Assembly (NCBI GenBank): GCA_019894735.1
Contig: JAGXOB010000092.1
Span: 1 to 8,190, forward strand
From: Promethearchaeota archaeon
GTDB lineage: Archaea > Asgardarchaeota > Lokiarchaeia > Sigynarchaeales > SOKP01
Direction of reading: 5' to 3'
DNA length: 8,190 nt
This document shows, one piece after another, positions 1-7,480 of this stretch. Both the position numbers and the translations under genes were made by a program. The notes beneath the pieces are model-generated. The model was not told where the DNA came from. It searched no databases and saw nothing but the letters and a program-made list of their open reading frames with translations. Position 1 is the first letter of the stretch, and every line of letters begins with the position of its first letter.

Positions 1-1655
1 GAGTACACCTTGCTGTCGGATATTTTAGAATCACAGGTAATCCGTTATGTGTTTTCACATCGATAGGGCCGGGAGCAATTAATACTGCAATCGGTATTGC
101 TGATGCTTATGTAGATTCTTTTCCTTGTCTTGTAATCACTGGAGATACCCATGTTCATATGAGAGGAAAGGGAGTGCTTCAAGAAATAGAAAGACAAAAA
201 GATTCAAATATGCCAAAAATCCTAGAACCTATCGTAAAACGCAGTTTTGAGGTTGATACCGTAGGACAACTATCAACAGTAATGCAAAGAGCATTTAATA
301 TCATGTTGACAGGACGAAAAGGACCTGTGCACATTGATCTTCCTATGGATGTGCAAGCAAATGCTATTGAAATAGAGATTCCAGAACCGTTTGAAAGAAG
401 ATCTCATGGACGAGTTATGGGTGATCCAGAGATGATTAAGAAAGCTGTTAATTTACTAAAAAACGCCATACGACCAGTTCTATTCATTGGTGGAGGCGCA
501 ATCAGTTCAAATGCTTTTAACGAAGTAAAAACTTTAGCTGAAAAAATCGGAGCTGCTGTAGTTGTAACTATGATGGGAAAAGATATTATAGATAACTCAC
601 ATCCTTTATATTGTTGGTCAGCTGGTTCAAAAGGTACTACTATTGGATTAAACATGACATCGAATGCGGATGTGATCCTTGCTTTAGGTTGTAGGTTTGC
701 CGACGAAACAGCTAGCTCTTACAAAAATGGTGTAAGTTTTACAATTCCGCCAACAAAATTAATACACATTGACATAGATCCTCACGAAATTGGTAAAAAT
801 TATCCGGTATCAGTAGGAATTGTAGGAGATGTTAAAGCTTGTTTAGGGCAAATTTTAGATGAACTTCGCGATTATTCAATCGACTACAAGACAACCAACT
901 ATTTTAAAGAAATCCAAGAAGAGAAAAAGAAATGGTTTGATTTTCTTGATGATTATCGAGACGATTTAAAAGTGCCAGTAATGATTTCTACTGTATTAAA
1001 AGAAATTCGTAAATTTTTCGACCGAGATGCTGTAATCGTAACTAGTTCTGGAAATGTTCAAGCTCAAATGCTGCAAGAACTAGAATTCTATGAACCAAAA
1101 ACCTGTCTTACTGCGGGAGGATTCTCAACGATGGGATATAGTGTTCCAGCGGCAATAGGTGCAAAATTAGGTTCTATTGATATCGGAAAACAAAATAGGC
1201 AAGTTGTGGCTCTTGTCGGAGATGGTGACTTCATGATGACTATATCTGAAATGTCAATAGCAGTGCAACTTGGATTAGATAATATCTTTTTTATTGTTTT
1301 AAACAATCATGGGTGGATTGCAATAAAAGATTTGCAACAAGCAGCTTTTGGGGAGGATCGCGGCTACGGAACATCTTTCGAAGATAAGAAGGGGAAATCT
1401 TACTCTCCAGATTTTGCTAAAATTGGCGAAGCGTTTGGTTGTTATGCTGAAAAAATCTCAAAAAAAGAAGAGATTATTCCTGCGTTAGAAAGGGCTTCCA
1501 ATTCAGGAAAACCTAATGTTATAGAAATAGAAGTTCAAAGAGAATTCCCTTATTCTGGTTCCCCCGCTATGGGTTGGTGGGATGTACCGCGGCCCACGTA
1601 TTTAAAAGAGCGGAGAAAACAATATGAAGAAGATATAAAAGAAGAGAAACTCTAG
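1..1655 (+). CDS. ThDP-dependent enzyme, acetolactate synthase superfamily (IolD-like tail), 5' partial
   Basis: The frame is open from the first complete codon at base 3, so the N-terminus lies outside the window. 550 residues are visible, against roughly 550-600 for whole family members. Numbering from base 3, the pyrimidine-binding domain includes GPGAIN (22-27) and ends near HIDLPMD. The middle domain includes FIGGGAI (about 161-167) and HIDIDPHEIGKN. The ThDP/Mg-binding domain carries TMGYSVPAAIGA, GDG (406-408) and NN (434-435), the standard metal and diphosphate motif. The catalytic Glu of the family lies upstream and cannot be checked. The family joins or cleaves 2-oxo acids in the cytosol. 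After the NN pair the protein reads HGW rather than the Q usual in acetolactate synthases, and it ends in GWWDVP, which recalls IolD (trihydroxycyclohexane-dione hydrolase). Substrate therefore stays open. Family call is near certain; specific activity is not. Confidence 0.93.
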   Translation, partial: VHLAVGYFRITGNPLCVFTSIGPGAINTAIGIADAYVDSFPCLVITGDTHVHMRGKGVLQEIERQKDSNMPKILEPIVKRSFEVDTVGQLSTVMQRAFNIMLTGRKGPVHIDLPMDVQANAIEIEIPEPFERRSHGRVMGDPEMIKKAVNLLKNAIRPVLFIGGGAISSNAFNEVKTLAEKIGAAVVVTMMGKDIIDNSHPLYCWSAGSKGTTIGLNMTSNADVILALGCRFADETASSYKNGVSFTIPPTKLIHIDIDPHEIGKNYPVSVGIVGDVKACLGQILDELRDYSIDYKTTNYFKEIQEEKKKWFDFLDDYRDDLKVPVMISTVLKEIRKFFDRDAVIVTSSGNVQAQMLQELEFYEPKTCLTAGGFSTMGYSVPAAIGAKLGSIDIGKQNRQVVALVGDGDFMMTISEMSIAVQLGLDNIFFIVLNNHGWIAIKDLQQAAFGEDRGYGTSFEDKKGKSYSPDFAKIGEAFGCYAEKISKKEEIIPALERASNSGKPNVIEIEVQREFPYSGSPAMGWWDVPRPTYLKERRKQYEEDIKEEKL

Positions 1656-1657
1656 AT

Positions 1658-1662
1658 GTGAT
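1658..1662 (+). promoter_or_regulatory. Putative ribosome binding site (GTGAT) for the glutamine synthetase gene
   Basis: GTGAT lies 5 bases before the ATG at 1668. It matches the GGUGAU part of the sequence complementary to the archaeal 16S rRNA 3' end. It falls just after the stop codon of the upstream gene, which favours translation from a shared transcript. Only five bases match, so this is a weak call. Confidence 0.4.
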
Positions 1663-1667
1663 ATCCT

Positions 1668-2960
1668 ATGTCTGCTAAAGATTATTTGGAATTATTTAAA
1701 GAGAATGGTATTAATTTTATACAATTTCAATTTACAACAATTCTGGGGGAGTTTAAAGGGGTTGATTTTCCGGTTAAAATATGGGACACTATGAAAGATG
1801 GAACTGGTATTGATGGTTCAAGTCTTGGATTTTTAAAAACAGAGCAAAGTGATATGAAAATTGTTCCAGATTTAAGCACATTTGCTATATTTCCGTGGAA
1901 TTCTAATGTTGGGAGGTTTATTTGTGACGTTACTGATAATAAAGGCAAAGCTTACCCTACCTGTCCGCGAGGGATATTAAGAAAAATAATGGGGAAAGCA
2001 GCTTCATTAGGATTTAAATTCTTGACTAGACCTGAATTAGAATGGTATTTCATAACCAAGGATCGAGAGCCCGCTGATAGTGGAGGTTACATGGATCTTC
2101 CCCCGAAGGATAAATTTAGTGAATTGCGTCATCAGATTTCTAATGCTATGATGAATATGGGCGTTGACATAAAAACAATTCACCATGAAGTAGGTCCTAG
2201 CCAACATGAAATTGAATTTATGCCTAATACTGCTCTAATTCAAGCTGATAACGTACAAACGGCAAAATTGATCATAAATATCGAGGCTTATCGAAATAAT
2301 CTAATTTCTACCTTTATGCCAAAGCCATTTCCATTAGTAGCAGGAAGTGGTTTACATATCCACCAATACTTAGAAAAAGATCAGAAGAATGTTTTTGCTG
2401 ATGAAGACGCAGGTATAAGCGATGCTCTTCGTTTTTATATTGGTGGGATTCAAAAACACTCCGAAGCTATCTCAGCCATTTTGAATCCTATTACAAATTC
2501 GTATAAGAGGCTTATTCCTAATCACGAAGCACCTGTTTACATATCTTGGGGTATAGGTAATAGAACTGCTTTAATTCGCGTACCAGGATACGAAAAGTCT
2601 GCTAGAATTGAATATCGAGCCGGTGATGCGACAATGAATATATATTTAGGAACAGCTATTTTGCTCGCAGCTGGTTTAGATGGAATAAAAAAGAAAATTG
2701 AACCCAACACACCAGTCACAGAAAATATAGACAGTTTAACTGCAGAAAAGCATCAAACCTTAGGAATTAAAAAATTACCCCAAAACCTCTCTGAAGCTTT
2801 AAAATCTTTCGAAAACAGCAAATTTATCTTAAAAAATCTTGGTAAACAATTAGTAGACATTTTTATAGAATTGAAAACTAAGGAGATTGAAGAATTCCAA
2901 GTTGCTAAAAATGATGGAAAAGAAACGGAATGGGAACTAAGTAAATACTTGCTACTATAA
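1668..2960 (+). CDS. Glutamine synthetase family protein (GlnA type I-like)
   Basis: 430 residues, slightly short for type I enzymes (about 440-470). Family members ligate ammonia or an amine to glutamate or a related acid using ATP. The N-terminal beta-grasp domain spans roughly 14-98, with DGSS at 49-52, and the catalytic domain follows. Metal-ligand and active-site positions are present: E123 and E125 (ELEW), E174 and E181 (HHEVGPSQHEIEF), H230/H232 (GSGLHIHQ), R281 and E287 (NSYKRL...HEAP), R299 and R304, and E315/R317. Odd points: the usual R-F-P-D-P near the glutamate-binding Arg reads R-A-G-D-A (317-321), and NPY reads N-I-Y. The Tyr adenylylated in enteric enzymes is replaced (NIDSL), so adenylylation control is unlikely. 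It follows the ThDP enzyme by 12 bases. It is probably catalytic; whether it makes glutamine or a gamma-glutamyl amide is unresolved, so no gene symbol is given. Confidence 0.92.
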   Translation: MSAKDYLELFKENGINFIQFQFTTILGEFKGVDFPVKIWDTMKDGTGIDGSSLGFLKTEQSDMKIVPDLSTFAIFPWNSNVGRFICDVTDNKGKAYPTCPRGILRKIMGKAASLGFKFLTRPELEWYFITKDREPADSGGYMDLPPKDKFSELRHQISNAMMNMGVDIKTIHHEVGPSQHEIEFMPNTALIQADNVQTAKLIINIEAYRNNLISTFMPKPFPLVAGSGLHIHQYLEKDQKNVFADEDAGISDALRFYIGGIQKHSEAISAILNPITNSYKRLIPNHEAPVYISWGIGNRTALIRVPGYEKSARIEYRAGDATMNIYLGTAILLAAGLDGIKKKIEPNTPVTENIDSLTAEKHQTLGIKKLPQNLSEALKSFENSKFILKNLGKQLVDIFIELKTKEIEEFQVAKNDGKETEWELSKYLLL

Positions 2961-2966
2961 AATACA

Positions 2967-4493
2967 TTATTTGTAGACCGCGAAGTTTTCTTCTAAATTT
3001 TTCCTAAGATTATTTGAGAGTTTAAATCTTTTAGCATAAAACTCAAAAATAATGTTGTCTATTGATTTCTGTTCCTCTGTATAATCGTAGGACAAATTTT
3101 TCTTCTTATTTTCTATTATTTTTTTTACTAACAAGCAAATTTCATTGTGCGTCCCTATATCGGGTTTAATAAAAGGTAACGAGTGTATTCCAGTTAGTTG
3201 AATGCTATTAGTATTATTTAAAATACCTTTAGATAAGTAGTTGTATAACGAACTATTCACTAATCCTAAAAAATATTCAATTGAAATTGAACTATCCTGA
3301 ACGATAAATCCCATTGCTTTATTAGAATCCCAATAACATCCCTTAGGCATATAACGCGCAGCTAATCTAGTACTAACGCCACTTATTACGATACCCTCCT
3401 CTTCAAAAGGGACAGATTTAGGAATGTCGTATATTAAGATTGATCTCTGTTCCCACTCTAGAGCCTCCATAACAGGTCTATAGTATTGATCTCCTCCCCC
3501 TCTCTTTAAATAGGGTTTCCATCTTCCTGAATCTAGATCGGTTCTAGAAATAACCTTATATTTCTCACTTTTGTCTTCTTTTTTACTTTTCTTTCTAAAA
3601 ATGTTCGCGAGTTCAGTATCTTCAATCGCAGCAATGAATTTTTTATTGTTATGAGTATGCATTCCAATATATCCCTTAATGAAAGTTTCTAACTTAGGTG
3701 CGTCTTCAAATAAATCTAATATTTGGTTTTCAGCGTCTATAAAAAATATGTTAAAAGGGAGGGATCTATACCTTTTTTGTTTAATTTCGGTTATTACCGG
3801 AGGTTTCCAATAATCGTCCTCTCTTTTAATACGAGGAATGATTTTCATAATGTTATTATCCCGAACTTGTTTATTTTCCTCTTTGGAACACTTAGTAAGA
3901 ATAAGAATTACAGGGTAGGTACTTACATTTTGTTCGTCGAACAAGTTAATTGGTGCAAGTAAAATTTCATTTAAAACGCAATTATTAAGGATATAAGATC
4001 TTAATTTAGAATGCGTGCTTAGTGTTAAAAACGAATCACTCGTAATAAAGCCTAATTTTCCGCCCTCTTTTAACCGCCATATACTATTAACTATAAACAT
4101 AGAGTATGTTTCGTGAGCGTTTATCTTTCCATAAATTTGTTTTAGTTTAGATCTGTTTTTCCTCACGTAATTACTTGATTTATTTAAGTAAGGAGGATTT
4201 CCAACGATAAAATCGTACTCGTCATAACACTCTGAATTAAACGAGAGTAAATTATCTATAGCCTTGAATCTCACGCCTAAATCTTCAATATCAGCTCTAT
4301 AATCCGAGTTTATGTCATGACAAAAAATTTGGGATTTATCAACACCGTATTTTAATAATGATTTAACAAAAATTCCAGAACCTACGCAAGGATCCAATAC
4401 TTTTTGTGTGTTTCTTATAATACCTAATTTAGACACGATGTAATCTGCAGTTTTAGGGGGTGTAAAGACAACTCCAAGTTCCTTCTCGTTCAA
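2967..4493 (-). CDS. N6-adenine DNA methyltransferase, TaqI/Eco57I type, apparently solitary
   Basis: 508 residues. An N-terminal SAM-dependent catalytic domain has GVVFTPP (7-13, motif X-like), DPCVGSGIF (34-42, motif I), an acidic CHDIN around residue 60, and NPPY (99-102, motif IV), the signature of amino-methylating adenine methyltransferases. The C-terminal half resembles the target-recognition part of Eco57I/TaqI-like enzymes: GYIGMHTHNNKKF near 274-286, a KRGGGDQYY segment near 330-338, GLVNSSLYNYL and IQLTGIHSLPF. No PD-(D/E)XK nuclease domain or neighbouring endonuclease is visible. The start is TTG at 4493-4491. There is no ATG or GTG between the upstream in-frame stop (4508-4506) and motif X, and a TTG start gives the short leader usual before this motif. 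It lies 27 bases after the M28 peptidase gene on the same strand and converges on the glutamine synthetase gene. The target site cannot be read from the sequence. Confidence 0.93.
   Translation of the reverse strand: MNEKELGVVFTPPKTADYIVSKLGIIRNTQKVLDPCVGSGIFVKSLLKYGVDKSQIFCHDINSDYRADIEDLGVRFKAIDNLLSFNSECYDEYDFIVGNPPYLNKSSNYVRKNRSKLKQIYGKINAHETYSMFIVNSIWRLKEGGKLGFITSDSFLTLSTHSKLRSYILNNCVLNEILLAPINLFDEQNVSTYPVILILTKCSKEENKQVRDNNIMKIIPRIKREDDYWKPPVITEIKQKRYRSLPFNIFFIDAENQILDLFEDAPKLETFIKGYIGMHTHNNKKFIAAIEDTELANIFRKKSKKEDKSEKYKVISRTDLDSGRWKPYLKRGGGDQYYRPVMEALEWEQRSILIYDIPKSVPFEEEGIVISGVSTRLAARYMPKGCYWDSNKAMGFIVQDSSISIEYFLGLVNSSLYNYLSKGILNNTNSIQLTGIHSLPFIKPDIGTHNEICLLVKKIIENKKKNLSYDYTEEQKSIDNIIFEFYAKRFKLSNNLRKNLEENFAVYK
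3096..3126 (+). terminator. Candidate T-rich terminator for the plus-strand gene pair
   Basis: Archaeal intrinsic termination mainly needs T-rich tracts in the non-template strand. Only 6 bases separate the glutamine synthetase stop from the convergent methyltransferase, so plus-strand transcription must end inside that gene. This stretch is almost all T with a little C and A, and ends in eight Ts (3119-3126). A weaker T-rich patch lies nearer the stop at about 2986-3003. The tract also encodes a Lys/Ile/Asn-rich part of the methyltransferase, so the T content may simply reflect coding. Confidence 0.25.
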
Positions 4494-4514
4494 ATCTTTA
4501 TTCGTTTAAGGTTT

Positions 4515-4524
4515 TTATATTTAA
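4515..4524 (-). promoter_or_regulatory. Putative box A (TATA) promoter element for the methyltransferase gene
   Basis: On the minus strand TTAAATATAA is centred about 26 bases before the TTG start, the spacing expected if transcription begins at or next to the start codon (a leaderless mRNA). It overlaps the last codons of the upstream peptidase gene. No Shine-Dalgarno sequence is seen before the TTG. In A+T-rich DNA such a match can arise by chance. Confidence 0.4.
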
Positions 4525-5720
4525 TATTTACTTTTAATTTGGTTATCAAATACTATTAAGTTATCGATGATAGTTTCACATAATTTCTTTAATATGCTAA
4601 TGTCTACTTTATCTACTGTGTCGTGAATTGAATGAATGTGCTCATAAGATTCCAAATCGCCAAATCCAATACCCTGAAAATTCTTTTTTTTAAGATAATA
4701 ACCATCAGTGTGGGAACCAAACGGAAATTTCTTCGGATTTCTTTTAATTTCTAAACCTTTAGTATTCTTAACAAACATAGTAAAAATAGTGTTAATCTGA
4801 TCCGACATCTTCTTACCTGGAAATAAGTAAGTATTTTTGGCGATCGCGTCAAAATTAAAAATTATAGATTCTTCTTTATTGAGGTGTGCAATTTTTTGAT
4901 AAAAATTCCTAATTCCCATAGTTCCACATTCTTCTACTCCTGTAAAAACAAACCATAAATTGTAGTGTTTTAATCTAGATGCAGGATTTGAAAAATAAGA
5001 GAGTAATTCAAATACGCATGCTATACCTGATGCGTTATCAATGGCTCCTGGAGATTGATCATTTGTTGTATTTAATAGAAATAATATTGCAGTACTTAAG
5101 TTAATGACTAAAGGAACTATTCCTATTATGTAAAACAATAAGGAAAATGGAGGAAAAATATAATTCTTAAATATAATAATACCTAAAATTACTACTCCTG
5201 AAAATACCCATGTTCTTATAATTCTTATACGATAAAGAATGGAAAATCTTTGCCCTTTTGAATCAAGATGGCAAAAAAACAAAAGATTTCTCTCATGGGC
5301 TATTTTATCTTTATTACTTATGTCTGACTTACCTAACTTTGGTTTTAAGCCAACTTTAACGTAAAGGTTATTAGAATTCAATACTTTTGGTAATCTTATC
5401 GATTCTGGTTTCCTCGCAAGTATAAATAATAATCCCAAAATAACACAAATTATGATTAGAAATAAGGGTATAATGAATGTTACAAAATTTAGATAGAAAA
5501 GAAAAAGAATGGTAAATCCTAATAAAAACGCTAGTTTTGGATAGGTTCTACCAAAAAATGTACTAAAAACAAACTCCTGGTTTAACGGTTTAAGATTTAA
5601 ATCTTCAACTTTTTTTCTGGCCAACTCCAGAGCCTTTTTTTCCCCTTCTGTTCCCGATAATCTCGGAAAGGAAAACAATTTTAAGTTTTCTATAATACTA
5701 TTTTCGTCGATCAAATACAT
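4521..5720 (-). CDS. M28-family zinc metallopeptidase with four internal membrane segments
   Basis: About 400 residues. M28 enzymes are di-zinc aminopeptidases or carboxypeptidases. Numbering from the GTG at 5723, the likely metal and catalytic residues are H152 (CHLDS), D229 (SPGAIDNASG), E264/E265 (GVEECG), D292 (FNFDA) and H364 (IHSIHDTVDKVD), so the active site looks intact. The N-terminal part begins with FPRLSGTEGEKKA and has no signal peptide. Two hydrophobic hairpins interrupt the fold: about 63-103 before the first zinc ligand, and about 171-217 between H152 and D229. Their flanks are rich in Arg/Lys, so by the positive-inside rule the catalytic part faces the cytoplasm. GTG (5723) and ATG (5720) occur in tandem; I chose the ATG, which moves the start by one residue. 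It lies 14 bases after the IlvD-family gene and is probably co-transcribed with it. Natural substrate unknown. Confidence 0.9.
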   Translation of the reverse strand: MYLIDENSIIENLKLFSFPRLSGTEGEKKALELARKKVEDLNLKPLNQEFVFSTFFGRTYPKLAFLLGFTILFLFYLNFVTFIIPLFLIIICVILGLLFILARKPESIRLPKVLNSNNLYVKVGLKPKLGKSDISNKDKIAHERNLLFFCHLDSKGQRFSILYRIRIIRTWVFSGVVILGIIIFKNYIFPPFSLLFYIIGIVPLVINLSTAILFLLNTTNDQSPGAIDNASGIACVFELLSYFSNPASRLKHYNLWFVFTGVEECGTMGIRNFYQKIAHLNKEESIIFNFDAIAKNTYLFPGKKMSDQINTIFTMFVKNTKGLEIKRNPKKFPFGSHTDGYYLKKKNFQGIGFGDLESYEHIHSIHDTVDKVDISILKKLCETIIDNLIVFDNQIKSKY

Positions 5721-5734
5721 CACAGTTAGTAATT

Positions 5735-7402
5735 CTAATCTAAATAAGCTCCGTATTTTGCAGAACTTACCAATTTTCTATAAATTTTTAAATATCCATT
5801 TGCAATCTTACGATTAGGTTTTTTCCAATTATTTATTCTTTTTCTAATAACTTCATCAGATACTAGAAGGTTCAGTTGGCGTTTCTCTAAATCTATTTCA
5901 ATTTCATCTCCATCTTGAACAATTGAGATTGGTCCTCCCTCATACGCCTCGGGACAAACATGTCCAATACACGGCCCTCTTGTAGCTCCCGAGTACCTCC
6001 CATCAGTTATCATTGCAACCGAATCACCTAATCCCATACCTACTAGAATTGCAGCAGGTATTGATAATTCTCTCATACCTGGTCCTCCTTTTGGACCCTC
6101 GTATCTAATAACTAACACATCTCCCTTAATAATTGTGTCATTCATTAAAGCTTCTTTTATCTTTTCTTCAGATTCAAATACTTTAGCAGGACCTTTATGG
6201 TATCTCATATTGATATTAATGGCACTTTGTTTTACCACAGCTCCTTCTGGTGCTAATGTACCTTTTAATACAGCAATCCCTCCTTCTGGTGAGATTGGAT
6301 CGTTTAGGTCCCGAATTATTTGATATTCTAAAGGCTCTACTTTTGATAGATATCGTTCTAAAGTTTCCCCAAATACATTTAATGTTGATAAATCTAAAAG
6401 AGGCGATAATTTTCTCATTAAAACCTTAACACCTCCTGCATTGTGAAACTCTGAGAGATTATATTCAGAAGACGGTTTAAATTTACCTAATAGTGGAACT
6501 GATTTGCTTATTTCATCAAAATCAAAATGGTTTAAGTTACCCCCAATTTCATGTGATAATGCGCACATGTGGAGAATCATATTGGTTGACCCTCCAATCG
6601 ATAAAGCCACTTTACACGCATTGTTTATTGACTTGTGAGTTATTAAATTTAATGCTGTTATCTTCTTTTCTATTAAACCAACAATCGTTTTTCCAGTTTC
6701 TTTACCAATTTCTTCTTGTTCTGGTCCTAAAGCTCGTGTAGTGGCACAATTTGGTAAAGAAAGCCCCATTGCTTCAACAATACAAGCCATTGTGTTTGCC
6801 GTACCCATCATATTGCAAGCCCCTGGAGAACAACACGTTTCTGACTCAATGAGGTGTAATTCTTCACGAGTAATTTTACCTGCTTTATATTGACCAATTG
6901 CCTCTTTTATATCAGATGTTACATATGTTTTTCCCTTTAGTGGTCCATCTGAGAATGTTTTTGACTCCATTATACCCCCAGTGAAAAAAATAGTTGGAAT
7001 ATCGCATCTAGCGCTGGCTAAAAGCATACCAGGTATTATTTTATCGCAAGAACATATCATTACCATTCCGTCAAAATCATACGTTTTTATAGTACTTTCA
7101 ATTGATGCAGTTATTATTTCTCGTGAAGGTAAAACCATGTTTGAATACTTACCTGAATTTGCAATACCATCGCATATAGCAATTGTATTGAATTCCATTG
7201 GAGTTCCTCCCGCATCTCTTACGCCATCTTTTACGAATTTACTCAACTTATGTAGATGAATATGCCCTGGATTTATTTCATTCCAAGAGTTTACGATTGC
7301 TATTATAGGATTTTCCAAATCCTGATAAGAGTATCCACATCCTCTTAATAAAGATCTTCTATAAGCTAACAAAGGGTCCATTTCTTTTTTTTCTAATACC
7401 AT
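5735..7402 (-). CDS. ilvD: IlvD/Edd-family dehydratase, probable dihydroxy-acid dehydratase
   Basis: 555 residues, full length for the family. Dihydroxy-acid dehydratase converts 2,3-dihydroxy-acids to 2-oxo acids in valine, leucine and isoleucine synthesis using an Fe-S cluster; relatives act on sugar acids or 6-phosphogluconate. Family motifs in order: [13 protein letters not shown] (38-50), [11 protein letters not shown] (71-81), LPSREI (91-96), CDKIIPGM (119-126), [16 protein letters not shown] (190-205), GGSTN (270-274), GGPGMRE (439-445) and [11 protein letters not shown] (467-477, with the probable catalytic Ser471). Cluster ligands would be C119 and C196. The third Cys found in [2Fe-2S] members (PC) is Gly46 here (PGH), as in E. 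coli-type enzymes, which suggests a [4Fe-4S] cluster. The ATG at 7402 is preceded by a box A element; Met8 is an alternative start. The M28 gene follows 14 bases downstream. Family certain; dihydroxy-acid dehydratase is the best guess, a sugar-acid dehydratase the alternative. Confidence 0.9.
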   Translation of the reverse strand: MVLEKKEMDPLLAYRRSLLRGCGYSYQDLENPIIAIVNSWNEINPGHIHLHKLSKFVKDGVRDAGGTPMEFNTIAICDGIANSGKYSNMVLPSREIITASIESTIKTYDFDGMVMICSCDKIIPGMLLASARCDIPTIFFTGGIMESKTFSDGPLKGKTYVTSDIKEAIGQYKAGKITREELHLIESETCCSPGACNMMGTANTMACIVEAMGLSLPNCATTRALGPEQEEIGKETGKTIVGLIEKKITALNLITHKSINNACKVALSIGGSTNMILHMCALSHEIGGNLNHFDFDEISKSVPLLGKFKPSSEYNLSEFHNAGGVKVLMRKLSPLLDLSTLNVFGETLERYLSKVEPLEYQIIRDLNDPISPEGGIAVLKGTLAPEGAVVKQSAININMRYHKGPAKVFESEEKIKEALMNDTIIKGDVLVIRYEGPKGGPGMRELSIPAAILVGMGLGDSVAMITDGRYSGATRGPCIGHVCPEAYEGGPISIVQDGDEIEIDLEKRQLNLLVSDEVIRKRINNWKKPNRKIANGYLKIYRKLVSSAKYGAYLD

Positions 7403-7429
7403 ATCTTATCAAATCAACTCACGATTTAA

Positions 7430-7439
7430 TTATATTTAA
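7430..7439 (-). promoter_or_regulatory. Putative box A (TATA) promoter element for the ilvD-M28 unit
   Basis: On the minus strand TTAAATATAA is centred about 32 bases before the ATG at 7402, which would place transcription start around 7408 with a leader of only a few bases. No Shine-Dalgarno motif is evident before the ATG. The same 10-mer lies upstream of the methyltransferase gene. The surrounding 107-base gap is extremely A+T-rich, so chance matches are likely and the call is tentative. Confidence 0.45.
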
Positions 7440-7480
7440 TTTAAAATTACATCTAAATCTTATTTTAAGAGATAATTATA

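Noticed and set aside
159..161. ATG at 159 as the start of the ThDP enzyme
   Set aside because: The same frame is open upstream to base 3 and encodes conserved family sequence, including GPGAIN, so this Met is internal.
404..655. Minus-strand open frame of 83 codons opposite the ThDP gene
   Set aside because: It lies wholly inside a well-supported gene on the other strand and resembles no known protein; likewise the antisense frames at 1088-1306, 1727-1948 and 2537-2719.
3723..3962. Plus-strand open frame of 79 codons inside the methyltransferase gene
   Set aside because: Antisense shadow of a conserved gene, with no recognisable domain or start signal.
2967..4493. A restriction-modification or BREX system centred on the methyltransferase
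   Set aside because: No nuclease, specificity subunit, ATPase or other defence gene is in the window, and the protein is far shorter than PglX; all neighbours are metabolic or peptidase genes.
6981..7259. Plus-strand open frame of 92 codons opposite ilvD
   Set aside because: Overlaps the most conserved part of ilvD in antisense; hydrophobic look comes from the complementary strand. The same holds for 6135-6323 and 6493-6741.
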